Both the position numbers and the translations under genes were made by a program. A stretch of 64,000 nt of DNA, from contig NGZR01000004.1 in assembly GCA_002197995.1 (NCBI GenBank), forward strand, positions 4,340,001-4,404,000. Reading direction: 5' to 3'. Shown here in pieces: positions 1 to 11,105 of the stretch. How positions within the stretch are numbered: position 1 is the first letter of the stretch; every line of letters starts with the position of its first letter. The notes beneath the pieces were generated by a model, which saw only the letters and a program-made list of their open reading frames with translations, did no database searches and had not been told where the DNA came from. The DNA comes from Gaeumannomyces sp. JS-464 (taxonomy: Eukaryota > Ascomycota > Sordariomycetes > Magnaporthales > Magnaporthaceae).

Positions 1-735
1 TCCCAATCCTCGTCTCGGACACGGCGAACCCCCGCTTCGCGACCTGCCAGCCGCCCGGGTGGGCAGGAACACGCCCGAGGGCCGCTTGACCTTCAGTCCT
101 GCCTGTGCCCGAGCGGCTGGACGGGGTACCGGCTCTCCGTCACCAGCAGGGCCTGAGCGCCCTCCAGAGCCCGACGAGCGTATCCTGGTACACGTTTACG
201 ACCGCGCAGTGCTGCGCGCCGGGGTTCACCCTGGACTGGCCCGGGATGGCGGCTATCCCGACTCCCTCCCCAGCTCAGTGGCAAACCGCATTTCCCATGC
301 ATGCTGGCAGGTCCCGCCGCGCACGTCCTCCTCCTCCGCTACTACCACCACCACTACTACCACCGGCGGGGCTGCGGCGACCACTGATGCCGCCGGGATT
401 CCGCGGATGCACAAGGCGTGGCAGATCATGTGGGCGCCGACCGACGCCAGCGCCCTGTCGCCGCCGCCGCCGCAACTGTGCAGCACCGTCGCTTGGGGGA
501 TGCCGAGCTGGGTGCCCAGCGACCCGCCGCCGACACAGACTTGCCCGCCGTCAGAATCGGGTCCAAACTGGGATTCGGTGATAATCCTCATAGCCGTCCC
601 GCCCGCCATCTGCTTCGTCCTCGTCGTCGCCTGCTGTTTCTTCTGTTGCCGGCGCTGGTGTAGGAAGCGCAGGGCAAGACGGGGCGGGCCGAACAGGCGC
701 AGCAACAGGAGGAACAAAAGGGTTCAGTACAATGA
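1..735 (+). CDS. Partial gene for a single-pass membrane protein with Cys-rich ectodomain (frame broken)
   Basis: The 5' end lies before the window. Three consecutive frames together read as one protein of a kind common in filamentous ascomycetes. The outer part has Cys motifs (CLCPSGWTG, then AQCCAPGFTL near 210-230). A Ser/Thr-rich linker with eight Thr follows at about 330-365, then a conserved-looking AWQIMWAPTDASAL stretch at 418-456. One hydrophobic membrane segment lies at about 574-650, followed by Cys/Arg residues. The tail is short and Gln/Glu-rich (AEQAQQQEEQKGSVQ) and stops at 733-735. The frame steps by minus one near 122-125 (gggg), somewhere in 240-300, and at 681-684 (gggg). 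Each step fits one missing base. By inference the protein sits in the plasma membrane or wall with its N-terminus outside. The function is unknown. Confidence 0.6.
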
Positions 736-952
736 GCTACAGAGGGCGGTGCTATTGGAGCAACCGTCGCGTGAACAGACAAACTACCTTCTCTCCTTCT
801 CCGGCCTCATACCCCTAGCGAAATCCCCTTCTGGCTGCGTGACGGGTCCACCGATGGGCTGGCTATGGCAATTCGGATTGTGGTACTTGTGGCCAAGTTG
901 GGTTGGAAGAAAGCGAACGTGGCGGCCGGCGCATGCATCTGCGGCCATCCCA
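736..952. other. Intergenic region between convergent genes
   Basis: About 217 bases separate the stop of the upstream membrane-protein gene from the stop of the opposite-strand ATPase gene. They presumably hold both 3' untranslated regions. No further coding frame could be supported. Confidence 0.5.
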
Positions 953-3900
953 TTACGCAGGTGGCCCAGGGACTACGGACCATGTCTCCGCCGTAAAGAC
1001 CAGCGCATCATCCAGCCGCAGCTGTTCCGGATCAACATACAGGCGCATTCCCGGCGCACTTCCCCAATGCCGAAAACGCGGGCAACCATGTACACCTCCT
1101 GGCAAGGGCTAGCGCTTTCGTGAATATCCCTCATCTGGAGTGAGGTGATGTCAGCGGTTTTGCATTTGTCAACGGAACTGATACTACTAGGGATACAGGG
1201 AGGGGAGGACATTTTACTTACCCTCTGGTACTGCCCCTTGCTCATGTAGAAGGGGACGCCAGACGGTCCCGTCGTCGACTTGACCTCGATGAAGTACCTC
1301 GGCCTTGCGCCGCGCCACAGCTCCCCGTCGAGATGGCCCTGGTCCACAAGAAGGTCCGTCAGGTTGCCTGGGAGTCCTCGTAGGTGATGTCCGCCGTCTC
1401 GAAGCCGTGCCAGGGTTCCAGGTCCGAGTAGTCCGGGTGCTGGGCGACATACATGCGCACGTTGCTCTGCCAGTTGTCCGGCCCCAGCCGCTCAAAGGCG
1501 GGCTGGAGCCTGGAGAGCAGTTCAAAGACCTGAGGTGATTGTAAGTTGGCGCCTGTCAGGTCGCGTCCCAGAGGACATCAAAGCGCTTTCGCGTGCGGGA
1601 GGGGAGGACGTGGATGCTTAATGCAAGGTTGGCACCAAGGACAAAAAACTTACATATAATTCGCCGGCAGCGCCTATCTTCTTGTCGCGCTCGAGTTTGG
1701 TGCTTGACCGGAACCTGCTCCCGATTTGGCCGCGCCCGTCGAACCCGTCGAAGCTGTCGAGCTCGCCAATCACGGGTAGAGCGGTCTGGAGCGCCCCCAT
1801 GGAAAAGGCCCCCCTCGAGGGGAAGCTGGCCGCCCGTGCCGCCTTCAGAACCCCGTCTAGGATCCTGATATACTGCCTGTCCTCGTCGGAGGGGGCGTCG
1901 CGCGCCCCGGGGTCACAGGCCGCGGCATTGGTGGATCCCTGCGTACCAATCGAGACGATGCCGCGCTTGTGGATACGATGGTTGGGGAATCGCCGCCGCC
2001 GCCACCGCCGCCGTCGCCGTCTGAAGCCATAGATGACCCTTCCGGAGTGATCAGCTGCCCTGACTCGGCTGCGGATTCTCCATCCTCTTCCGCACCCTCC
2101 GCCTCTGCCTCCGTTTCCGTTTCGGCCTCGTCATCGGTCTCAGCCTCTCTTGGCAGCGACACATTCACAATGCCAAAGCCGTCGAGAATGGAGTTTATGA
2201 CAGCTTCATTTGCGGGCACATTCAGTATCGAAGTGAGCACCGTTACCGCTGTCTCCTGGATCTCATCTTGGATCTGGGTCGTGGGGTCCCGCATGAGCCA
2301 GCTGACGAGGCTTTTGGGCAGGGTCGTATGGTAGCAGATCTCTTGCTTCTTCTTGCTCGAGGGGACGAAGATCCGGAGCACCGACGGGGTCTCGTCGATG
2401 TGCACGCCCCCGAGGGCTGCTCGACTTCAACAGAGCGACCGTCCTGAGATATCGAGAGTGTTGTTGAGATATTGTCTGTCTCGAGCAGTTGGGCAGCGCG
2501 CAGCAGCTGATACAGTCCATTCTTGTCGGCCTCGTATCTGGGGCTGTTGAAGGTGGCGGCAACACTGAGGAAGCCAAAGGTTGTTAGCATGGTGCGCTCG
2601 ATGTCCCCTACATGGCTCGGGATACTGATTGCTCACCGGAGGATGGCATGTGCCTTTGACTTGAGTCTTCGGCTCGGCTTCTTGACTGGCCGTGCTGTCT
2701 CACTCAACGCCGACGTCATCTCCCTTGTGCACCGATAGAGGTAGTGGCGCTCTAAGCCGGCCCATTGGAAGAACGCGGCCAGGCGGCGCACATCCTCTAG
2801 ATTGTAGTCGAGAAGCTTGATGCGGCCCCGGAACAGCTCGCCCAGATATCCGCGATCGACGATGGCGAAGTCGACCCCTGCAGACCTGAGCGCTACCGAT
2901 CCGTCCGGATACCTGACGGGCAGGAATGCGGCCTGGAGCAGCTGCGTGGGATCTAGGTGACTCCCGGGCTCCGCCCGAAGGAGCGAGCTGAAGGACTCAA
3001 TCGTGTTCTTCACCCGTTCAACCGGGGCCTCTGGGGTTGTCTGCTTGAGGTCGTCATACACCATCTGAATGGTGAGCGTCTTGACGCCCAGAACCTCGAG
3101 GAAGAAGTCCCCCAGGTCTTCGTAATGGTCGTTCAGCGTTACTTTGCCCTGGATGTCGGCACTGCTGGACCACAGGCACTGGCTCGTCTTGAACCAGCCA
3201 CGACGGCTGCCCTGCGGGACGAAAATACGGGGCTCGGACTCGAACGCAAGTCTGGGGCCCTGTTAGACCGTAAAATCGCCGACGGGGAAACGGTGCCAGT
3301 CCGGGTTGACTTGCCTTGTATCTTGCGTGGGAGTTGCAATCTCGCTCAAGTAGCGATAAAACCCAGAAACGCAGTCGAAGTCCTCGCACTCGTCCTTCCG
3401 CAGCTCATCTAGCTCCTCCACCATATCATCCAAGGAAGCATCCCGAATCGCCAGTGTCTGCTTAAAGAAATGGGAGATACGGCTGAGTTTCTCGGCGTCA
3501 TCTCCGCACAGGCGTGTGTAGGTGCACTTGGCCGTCTGTCTGATCACCATTCCGGGTGGGCCTTCCCACAGACAATCCTCAAGCCTGAGTTGGTCCATTT
3601 TCCCGCTAGTAAGCGTGGCTATTATCAGCCAATTTTCGCCGATAAAATCCCTGCGCCAATCGTTAGCGTGGATGGAAGAACGCGGCTCAACAGGTCCTAC
3701 TCACCGGATCTTCCTGATCGCCTGCTGTTGATCCGAAGATCCCAGTCCAAGAAGTTTGGCCTGGATCGCCAAGTAAATATCCCGGAATCTTGGCATGTAC
3801 TTTTCAGGCAAACCATCATCAAAGGTTAGGGTAATCCAATTAAGGACATCTAGGAGGAAGTCGATCCCGTCACCAATCCGGATCCCGACGCCGCACCGCT

Positions 3901-6608
3901 CGAGAAACCCCCATCTGGTAGTCAGCTGTTCTGCTGAAGCAGTCTCCTCCAGCTGAAGGAAGGGGAATGGATCCGACGCATCCATGAAACGAAGGCGCTC
4001 TTGTATGAGACCGGGAAGCGGCAGCCACGTCTCGTGAAGTGTGTAGCAAGTACGGCAGTCGGATCCGCGCAGCTTGCTTGCCTTCAGCGCGGATATTAAG
4101 CCGGGGGTTTTCTGAATCTTGGATCCCTCGTCCCGCCAGGCGTGTTCCAACAGCCCGAGGAGCTTGTCGGGCCGGTGCAAAGCAACGTAGCGCCAAGCAT
4201 CCGAGAACGAGCCACCAGAGCGATCAACGATCCTCAAACGCTCGCGGACGCCGAGGTGCTTGAGCAGCCATTCTCTCCACGACGGACCCTGCGATTCTGG
4301 AAGGGCGGGGACATCTCCGAGGTACGTTGGATGAAGAAATGCGACCTGGAGACCCGGTGCGTCGCCCTCTGGCTTCAGCAGTGCTTCGGGCCCATACGCG
4401 CGGTTACCTGGTAAATAGACGTCCTGTTGATGCGGATACGCAGTATCGCCGTCTTGCAGGTATACATAGATACCCTTCAGGTCGGATTGTGTCTGCTTCT
4501 GTCCGTAGGCGAGATATAGGAAGTGCAGATGGGCCTTGGAGACAGTCATGTCCACGAGTCCTCGGTCGGGCGGCGAGTACACCCTTAGCACCGCAGACTG
4601 AACGAGGACGACTGGAGGTTCAACGGCCCCAAGATGTCTGAAGAGATCACACCGGTCACAGTTGTTGACCGCGGAAGAATCCAGCACGCGCATGCCTAGG
4701 CCTGGAGGAATGGATATGCCCCCGGTCGTGGTCGGCAGGTATACCACGCCACGGCTGGCAGACACCCAGAGACCGTTCGCCAATGGGAGCAAGCGGAGAT
4801 CCCTGAGCGCAGAGATTGAGCCTTGGGAACCCTCGTTGAAGCACCTGGAGAAAAGCTTTGCGGTTGCAGAGTGCCAGCCATTGCTGGTCGATTTCGCCTT
4901 CATCTTGGACCTTTCGCTATTGAGGTCGGATTTCAGCAAGTCCACCAAAATCCGGAAGTTCGCGGTCCGCAACCCGCATGCTATCAGATTCTGTGTTGAG
5001 TGAGATGGATACGCATCCGACAGGTATGGATCCCTGACACGGCAATCAAGGAGCGGTGTTCCATCTTCATCTTTTTCGTCGTTTGCTAGAATCCGAACGT
5101 CGTGAATTCTGCGGAGGTTGATCGAATGCCGCGACCTCAGGACCGGCGTCTCGGTTATGCACTGCTTGATTCTATCGTGCAAGCCCCACCAGAACTGGCT
5201 CGGCTTATCACTGGGAGTGGGAAGGAACATGGGCCAGGTGTAGCATAGTTGTTTGTCTTCGCAAAACTGCGAAACAGCTTTGAGGAAGGCAGCCGCAATG
5301 CCATCCAGCAGGTCGGTGTTCCTTTTTGACGTCGTCACAATGCTCTCTCGACTGGCGTTCGTGTCGAAGTCGGAGTGGATGAGGAACTGAAGTGCCGGGA
5401 TTCGAAGTCAGCCAATGTTGGGGGCCCATGCTGGTGCGGACGCGCCTCACAAACCCGGGTCTGCAACTCGGAATCTTCTCACCTTGAAGTTTGATTTCTC
5501 GACGGGCAAGAAAGCAAATATCTCCTGCCATTCGACGATTGGGGCAGAGCCGCCTGTGAGAGGGAATGCCAGCACGACCTCGGCCGTGGAAAAGGTCCTA
5601 TTTTCCTCCTCCGCCCCAGACAGCTCACGGTTCTGGCTCCTGGAAAGGTTGGAGGCCATGTGGCGTGTGACGTGGAAATGGCGTGCGTCCGTATTAACCT
5701 CGCCGTCCTGGCCCATGACGGCAGATCCCAGGGTCACCCGGTGATCGTCACCGCCCCCGATCCGGCGGAACTCTCGGGAGCTCATCGTGTGACCGCCCTC
5801 GTCGTAGAAGACCACCTTTATGCACCTCAGGTTCCGCAAAAAGAGGAGGCAGGTCGATTGAAGGTCGTCCAGCTGCTTGGTGATGATGCTGTGCAGATGC
5901 TCAAGCTCCTTAGGCTCCCCTTCGTCGTGCAGGAGAAGCGTCATCCGGGTCACCGGAGACGGGCCTGGCAGCTGGATGTGCACACGATGGTCATCATAAT
6001 CATCATCAACCCAGATGGGCAGGATCATTCCTATGCCCAAATCATCTTTACGGTGTTTGAAGTAGAAGGAAAAGTGACCGGATTGGATGTACACCTTCCA
6101 AGCGGCAATGAAGACCGACTTGAAGCCGATCCCTTTGGCCCCAATGTACCCATAGGACCCGGACTTGGTGCTCTCCCCGACCGCGCAGATGGCTGACAGG
6201 TCGCGTTTGGTAAACCCGTCTTCGTTGCATTCGACAATGATACGGTCAGGGTGCTTGTGGAAAACAATCGATGGCAGGTCACCACGCTGGCGAGCGCGAT
6301 CGAAGCGATTGTCGTCTGCGTTCTGGAGCAACTCGAACACAAATCGTGCGTCGTGGCTGTAGAGATGCTTTGCGAGTCTAAAAAGCCGATCTTGCCCGTT
6401 AGCCAACGATCCCACCTCGTGGACGGGTTAGAACACACGTTTTGATGCTGTTCCCATTGACCTTATCCTTGGCCAGGAAGGCCTCCGCCATGACACGCTC
6501 GAGCTCTGGATTCCATTGCCGGAGCTCCCTCCAGTGTTTATCCGCCACGAATCCATACTTGTCGGAGATACCCAGCACCGCCTTCTTCGCCTCTTGCCTC
6601 GTCGACAT
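953..6608 (-). CDS. NO VEIN/sacsin-like GHKL ATPase with C-terminal DUF3883 domain
   Basis: Eight exons: 6608-6462, 6415-5483, 5386-3705, 3650-3315, 3251-2637, 2564-1654, 1529-1222 and 1134-953, for about 1,700 residues. The start is the ATG at 6608, in the context GCCGCCAACATG. The Hsp90-type ATPase fold shows the N-box ELLQNADDNRF (about residues 77-87), NEDGF (113-117) and the glycine-rich lid GYIGAKGIGFKSVF (138-151). The long middle follows fungal NO VEIN-like proteins. An acidic/poly-Gly linker lies near 1990-2130. The C-terminus is DUF3883, from IGAAGELY through YFIEVKSTTG and PFYMSKGQYQR to VYMVARVFG. Introns show GT donors, CTAAC/CTGAC branch sites and AG acceptors; one uses GC-AG. 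Four frame breaks fit single missing bases in G/C runs at 1062-1065, 1370-1372, 1984-1987 and 2407-2411. The last would end the protein early at 973 instead of 953. The substrate is unknown; family members are ATP-driven chaperone-like proteins. Confidence 0.85.
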
Positions 6609-7162
6609 GTTGGCGGCTGCTCGATGTGCTTGCAACTTCAGGCGATGCTTGTGGCATTCGGTGCATTGCTGTAGAAGAGAGAGACGGGCTCAGTTCCAGG
6701 CAGGCATTTCTCTTGTTGCCCAACCGCCCGTTTTATGCGCAGCTGCAGCCGGAGCAACCTAGCTCGAGGTACACACCTAGGTGCCTAGGTACCTAGGTGC
6801 CATTGAAGCCGTCTAGGCTGCTGGGCATTTTCTGTTGAACCGCCTGCGGCGCAGCAGCGAACGTGCATTTTTTAAGCGCCTGCGACCCAACCCAGGTCAG
6901 GCTGCAACACGAATGTTACCCCTTACGCGATTGTGGTTGCAGGACAGCGTTTCAGGGCCACTGTTGGTTGTTTTTGCGACAGGCGCATGAGGCTGTGCTG
7001 GGGTTTTTCAGCCGGAACTTCAGACCTGCATGAGAGAGGCAGCCTCGGGGTGTGGTCAACCCCTATATGCAGTGGCTCAAACTTTCATATGGTCACAAAA
7101 ATATATAGCCTGGATCTGAACCGGATTGTAGTTATTACGGATCAAATACTAGAAAACAAGAG
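6609..7162. promoter_or_regulatory. 5' flank and putative promoter of the ATPase gene
   Basis: This GC-rich stretch lies upstream of the minus-strand ATPase start and has no supportable coding frame. Two perfect palindromes abut at 6774-6783 (CACCTAGGTG) and 6784-6797 (CCTAGGTACCTAGG), about 170 bases from the start codon. They could be a binding site for a dimeric regulator or a simple repeat expansion; the sequence cannot decide. Beyond about 6900 the composition starts to shift towards the AT-rich block. Confidence 0.35.
6774..6797. repeat. Two adjacent CCTAGG palindromes
   Basis: CACCTAGGTG is followed directly by CCTAGGTACCTAGG. Each is a perfect inverted repeat, and the CCTAGGTRCC core occurs in overlapping phases. 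Confidence 0.7.
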
Positions 7163-7167
7163 CAAAA

Positions 7168-7222
7168 ACATACAACACCGAGGATTCCCCAGTGGTCACC
7201 CACCTAAGTACTAGTTCGGCCC
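7168..7222 (-). rRNA. Truncated 5S rRNA (3' half only)
   Basis: Read on the minus strand, this is the 3' half of a eukaryotic 5S rRNA. It includes GTACTTAGGTGGGTGACCAC, then GGGGAATCC and the end TGTTGTATGT, followed by a T-run terminator (aaaaa at 7164-7168 on the plus strand). The 5' half, including its ACATACGACC-type start, is absent upstream of 7222. It therefore lacks part of the internal promoter and is a relic or the 5S-derived head of a short repeat. Dispersed 5S genes and pseudogenes are known in Pezizomycotina. Confidence 0.8.
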
Positions 7223-7925
7223 TCACATGTTTTTAGTATTGGAGAAATTTAGAGAAATCGGGATGAAAAGCGCCCGGAAACGGAGGTTTTCGCCTCCAAA
7301 AACGGACGCCTCTGCTCCCCTTTGCCCCCAGCCAAGCGTTCCCTATCGCCCAATAACCGTCTGCTACGTCCTACCCTACATACCCATTTGTGTCCAATTT
7401 ACATGCATTATCCCTAAGCGAGGTGAAAAATGTGCTTTTAGCGCTTTGCTCCTTATAGCACGACCCGAATACGTTAAGGCAGGATCTTTTCGCATTTGCA
7501 TTTAATCGCGCGCATTTCGCCACCGCGGCTAGGTTACTGGCTGTTAATTATATATTGGCCGGCTGTGCTTTTACGGTGCCAGGAGCCTGCATTTTAGTGG
7601 TATCGATAAAACTGATCTAGTTCAGAGCTAGGATAAACCAACCGTTATCGATTGCGCCTTTTAAACCACGGGGGAGTAATGTTACCACGTGAAACAGGAC
7701 GATATTGCGGGGTACCCTAGCGAGGGCAATTTTTCGGGGTTTTACTAGGCATTTCCTAGGCGAATTTATTGCGGTATATGTCGTAAAAAGGGCTTAATGC
7801 TTCGAGGTAATTCACTTTTGCAAAAAGTATTTGCTATATGTACTTATTTATCCATTATAAGCAGTTTTTAATTTATACAGTGGATAATCCCTTATAACTA
7901 GTACAGCATTAACGAGTGAAAAAAA
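7223..7925. other. Boundary between gene island and AT-rich block, no gene seen
   Basis: Composition falls from roughly balanced to clearly AT-rich across about 7.4-7.7 kb. Short open frames at 7227-7505 resemble no known family and have no start or splice support. No RNA gene was recognised. Confidence 0.5.
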
Positions 7926-8001
7926 AGCGGGATTAATATTAAATAGCGGGATTAATATTAAATAGCGGGATTAATATTAAATAGCGGGTTAAATATTAAA
8001 T
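7926..8001. repeat. Four tandem copies of a 19-bp unit
   Basis: The unit AGCGGGATTAATATTAAAT occurs at 7926-7944, 7945-7963 and 7964-7982 without change. A fourth, slightly altered copy lies at 7983-8001. Confidence 0.95.
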
Positions 8002-8760
8002 AAAAATATTTATTAAGTATTAATGCCGCATTTAAAAATTCCTATAAGTAAAACCCTCCGCCTTTTAAAAAACGTTCTTTACGACGGTAGCTAATGGAAA
8101 GGAAGCTGTGGATATAGTTTATGCCGCATTTTTAACAGTTTAACTCGATATTATAAGTTTAAAAACGTAGCTGGATTTATTGCTAAACCTATACCCTTAT
8201 TAAGCATTGTATAAGTTGCTAATGCTAAATTTACTAGCTAATTGTAAGGATTTACTCTTTTCGCGCAAAGCCGAAAAAACCGCTTTTATTACATTTACTA
8301 AAGCGATTTTTTTTGCGTCGCTTGCCTCGTATGGAAATGCAAATCCGACCAAAGAAATAAAAAAGGTCGCCTTAGCTGAATTAGAAGTCATTTCAATTTC
8401 GCTATTAATAAAGCGGTTATAGGTAGGCTAGTTTCCTCCATTACTAAAAAATACGGCTTTTTAAAATGCAAAGGCTGCCGTAAAAGCAAACCGCTATTGC
8501 TCGTACTTTTTAAACGAAAAAGTACAGTAAAGTTTTAGGACGTTCGGGATGTCACGATCAGGGAGCGTAGGCTTCGCAGCCAGGTGCAATTGATGCTATG
8601 AACTGAAGACTCTTCTATGGGGAGGGGAAAAGGAAGAGAGGCGCGGAGCGCCGAACGCGCGTTGCGGAGGAAAAGGTGGTGCGGCGTCTTGCCGCACAGG
8701 CTATTCCGCGGCGCGTGCTCACGTGGGTGCTTGCGACGTGCGGTGAACTGCCCTGGGCCG
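8002..8760. other. AT-rich then GC-rich spacer, unclassified remnants
   Basis: 8002-8540 is AT-rich. It contains a stretch open on both strands around 8200-8420 with a Lys/Ala-rich reading that matches no family I recognise. At about 8540 the composition switches abruptly to GC-rich and stays so into the repeat that follows. No gene is claimed. Confidence 0.4.
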
Positions 8761-9920
8761 TCACACGGGAGAAAGGAGGAGGAGGAGGAGGAGTATATTT
8801 AACGTCATTCAATCGGGATCTACCATTCCCTGCCTCCCTGGGGGCATATGACGTGCTAGCGCTACCTAAGCTTAACACTAGGCTATATGTTGCTATCGAG
8901 GCGGCTAACAAAGCAAACCCGTAGGCACACGGAGATCGGGCCGCATTCCGGCGCTCCTTGATGGTGAGCGGGCAATCGGCAAAAGGGCGAGTAAACGCCA
9001 AGGCGCTGTAAGCGCTGCTATTGGTGGTAGTATAAGCAGTCGGCCGGCAAAGTGCCGGGAAAAAAAAAAAAAAAAAACAAGTGAGGCCGGGTGTGGGCGG
9101 AAGGGACCTTGGGACCCCCCCCTTGGGCCCGGCCAAAGAAAGAAAGTTCGGGGGCTGGAGGGCCTAGTTCCAACCCGGTGTGCTCCTTATGTGTCGCGTA
9201 TCGAACGACAGGCTGCGCGGTTTGCCAAAGGTGGTGCCGGGCGTATCGACAACTACACGGTTGGCAAACAGATCCGCGTACAGCGGGTGCTAAAAGCAAT
9301 TAATACGCGTGCGTGCTTAACAAGCAAAATGCGTGCTAAAGCAACAGGCCAAACTTGCGCCGTGCGTATCGTTGGGATGCGGTCGACCAAGGAGGAGTCG
9401 CGAGTATAGCGGGAAAGGCGGCGGCTGGTGCCGTGGTTTAACGGCGGCCGTAGTTGGCGGGGGACGGCGGCGGCCGGGCCGGCTATTCGTTCAATATGTT
9501 CTAACTGCTTGCCGGCCTGCAATCTTCTTGTGCGTTCGGAATCATTCGGCTCGTCGGCGAGGCGAAGGCGATAGGGAAGTCAAAGGGCGGTCGGGTAATG
9601 CGTGGAGGTTGGAGCAATCCGATTGTCGAAGGTTTCGGCGCGCGCGAGGGCGCGCGCCCTGGGCGATAGGGTGCAGGCTTCCCCTCGACTGGCAATGGGC
9701 GCCCGCAACCGTTGCCAGCCATTCTCTGCTCTTTTGGCCCAGTTGCGTTGCCGGCGTCGTTGTTAAAAGGAGTCGGAGAACGCGGGTTAACAAAGCCAAA
9801 ATGGCTTGTTAAACCCTGTTATGCAGCCGGCTCATTTTTGGTGGCACGCACACCAAAATGGCCGGGTTTCCTTAGCGGTCACTAACAGTGGGTCCAACAG
9901 GAAATTTTTTCGGGGGAAGG
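8761..9920 (-). mobile_element. Repeat unit I, shares its left 0.37 kb with the LINE end (little mutated)
   Basis: The unit starts at a TCACACGGGAGAAAGG purine-rich tract. For about 370 bases it matches the left (3') ends of both LINE copies, for example the shared stretch around GCGCTACCTAAGCTTAACAC. Its right part of about 780 bases is shared only with unit II, for example the CGAACGACAGGCTGCGCGG stretch. It carries an A-run at 9061-9078. It is GC-rich and shows little RIP-type change, unlike everything to its right. It may be a deleted or non-autonomous derivative that uses the LINE 3' end. Strand is assigned from the LINE. Confidence 0.6.
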
Positions 9921-11105
9921 TGTTACACGGAGAAAGAGAAAGAAAGAGAAAGAAAGAGGTATATTTAACGTTCGCAAGTCGGATTTACCAGTCCCTGCCT
10001 CCCAAGGGGCATATAACGTGCTAGCGCTACCTAAGCTTAACATTAGGCTACATGTTGCTATCGAGGCGGCTAACAAATTAAACCATAAGGCAGGCCAGCC
10101 AAAAAAAAAAAAAAAAAAAAAAAAAAAAGGAAGGCTTGCCCAAGGTACACGGAGTTCGAGCCGCGTTCCGGCGCTTCTTATTAGTAAGCGGGCAATCGGC
10201 AAAAGGGTAAGTAAACGCCAGGGCGCTGTAAGCGCTGCTGTTAGTGGTAGTAAAAGTAGTTGGCCGGCAAGGTGCCGGAAAAGAGTTAGGCCGGGTTTGG
10301 GCGGAAGGGGTTGCAATGCCCCCCTTGGGCCCGGCTAAAGAAAGAAAAGTTCGAGGGCTAAAAAGCCTAGTTTTAACCCGGTATGCTTCTTATGTGTTTA
10401 TTACTATCGCTATCGAACGATAGGTTGCGCGGTTTACCAGTTCGTAAAACGTTAAGCGTGCACGATACGGCTGGCAAATAAAACCGCGTTATAATTTTAA
10501 AAATTTTGCGCGTATGTGCTTATATAGCAAGCCAAATTTGCGCTAAGCATATCGTTAGGATGCGGTCGACCAAAGAGGAGTCGCGAGGATGGCAAGGACG
10601 CGAAATCGCGAGGATAGCGAAAACGAGGAGTCGCGAAAATAGCGGGGGACGGCGGCGGCCGGGCCGGCTATTCGTTTAATGTGTTTTAACTATTTGCCGG
10701 TTTGCAATCTTTTTATGCGTTCGAGTCGTTCGGCTCGTAAGTTCGCGAGCGAGGGCGACAAAAGTTAAAAGGCGGTTTGGCTGGTAATGCGCGGAGGTTA
10801 AAGCAATCCGATTATCGAAGGTTTTAACGCGCGCGAGGCGCGCTTTAGGCGATAAGGTGTAAGCTTTCCATTAGTTGGCAATAAGCACCTTGAACTTTTG
10901 CCAGCCTACTTTTTTTGCTTTTTTGGCCCAGTTGCGTTACGACGTCGTTATTAAAAGGAATTGGAAAACGCGGTTTAAATAAAGCCAAATGGCTTGTTAA
11001 AACCTATTGTGCATCCGGCTTTGGTGGCCCGTAATACTAAAATGGCTGGGCTTTTTTAACGGCTATTAACAGTAAGTCCAATGGGAAAAATTTTTCGGGG
11101 GAAGG
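9921..11105 (-). mobile_element. Repeat unit II, tandem copy of unit I (partly mutated)
   Basis: This aligns with unit I along its whole length in direct tandem (about 1.16-1.19 kb period), but many C/G positions have become T/A. The tract is GGAGAAAGAGAAAGAAAGAG and the A-run, about 28 A, lies near 10101-10128. The next copy of the left end, at 11,106, runs into the full LINE instead. The three abutting copies form a gradient of mutation from unit I to the LINE. Confidence 0.6.

Noticed and set aside
59..1123. A 354-residue plus-strand open frame covering the first gene and beyond
   Set aside because: Only its middle (about 310-680) reads as the membrane protein. The start and the part after 735 are shifted or antisense to the ATPase gene.
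6933..7505. Two short plus-strand frames before the AT-rich block
   Set aside because: No family similarity, codon pattern or splice signals. The first overlaps the antisense 5S fragment.
7926..8001. Possible CRISPR-like array
   Set aside because: The 19-bp units abut without spacers and the DNA is fungal, so this is a plain tandem repeat.
8615..9136. A 173-residue minus-strand frame in repeat unit I, partly echoed in the other copies
   Set aside because: It runs through A/T and GGA tracts, has no known domain, and the echo is expected because the DNA itself is repeated.
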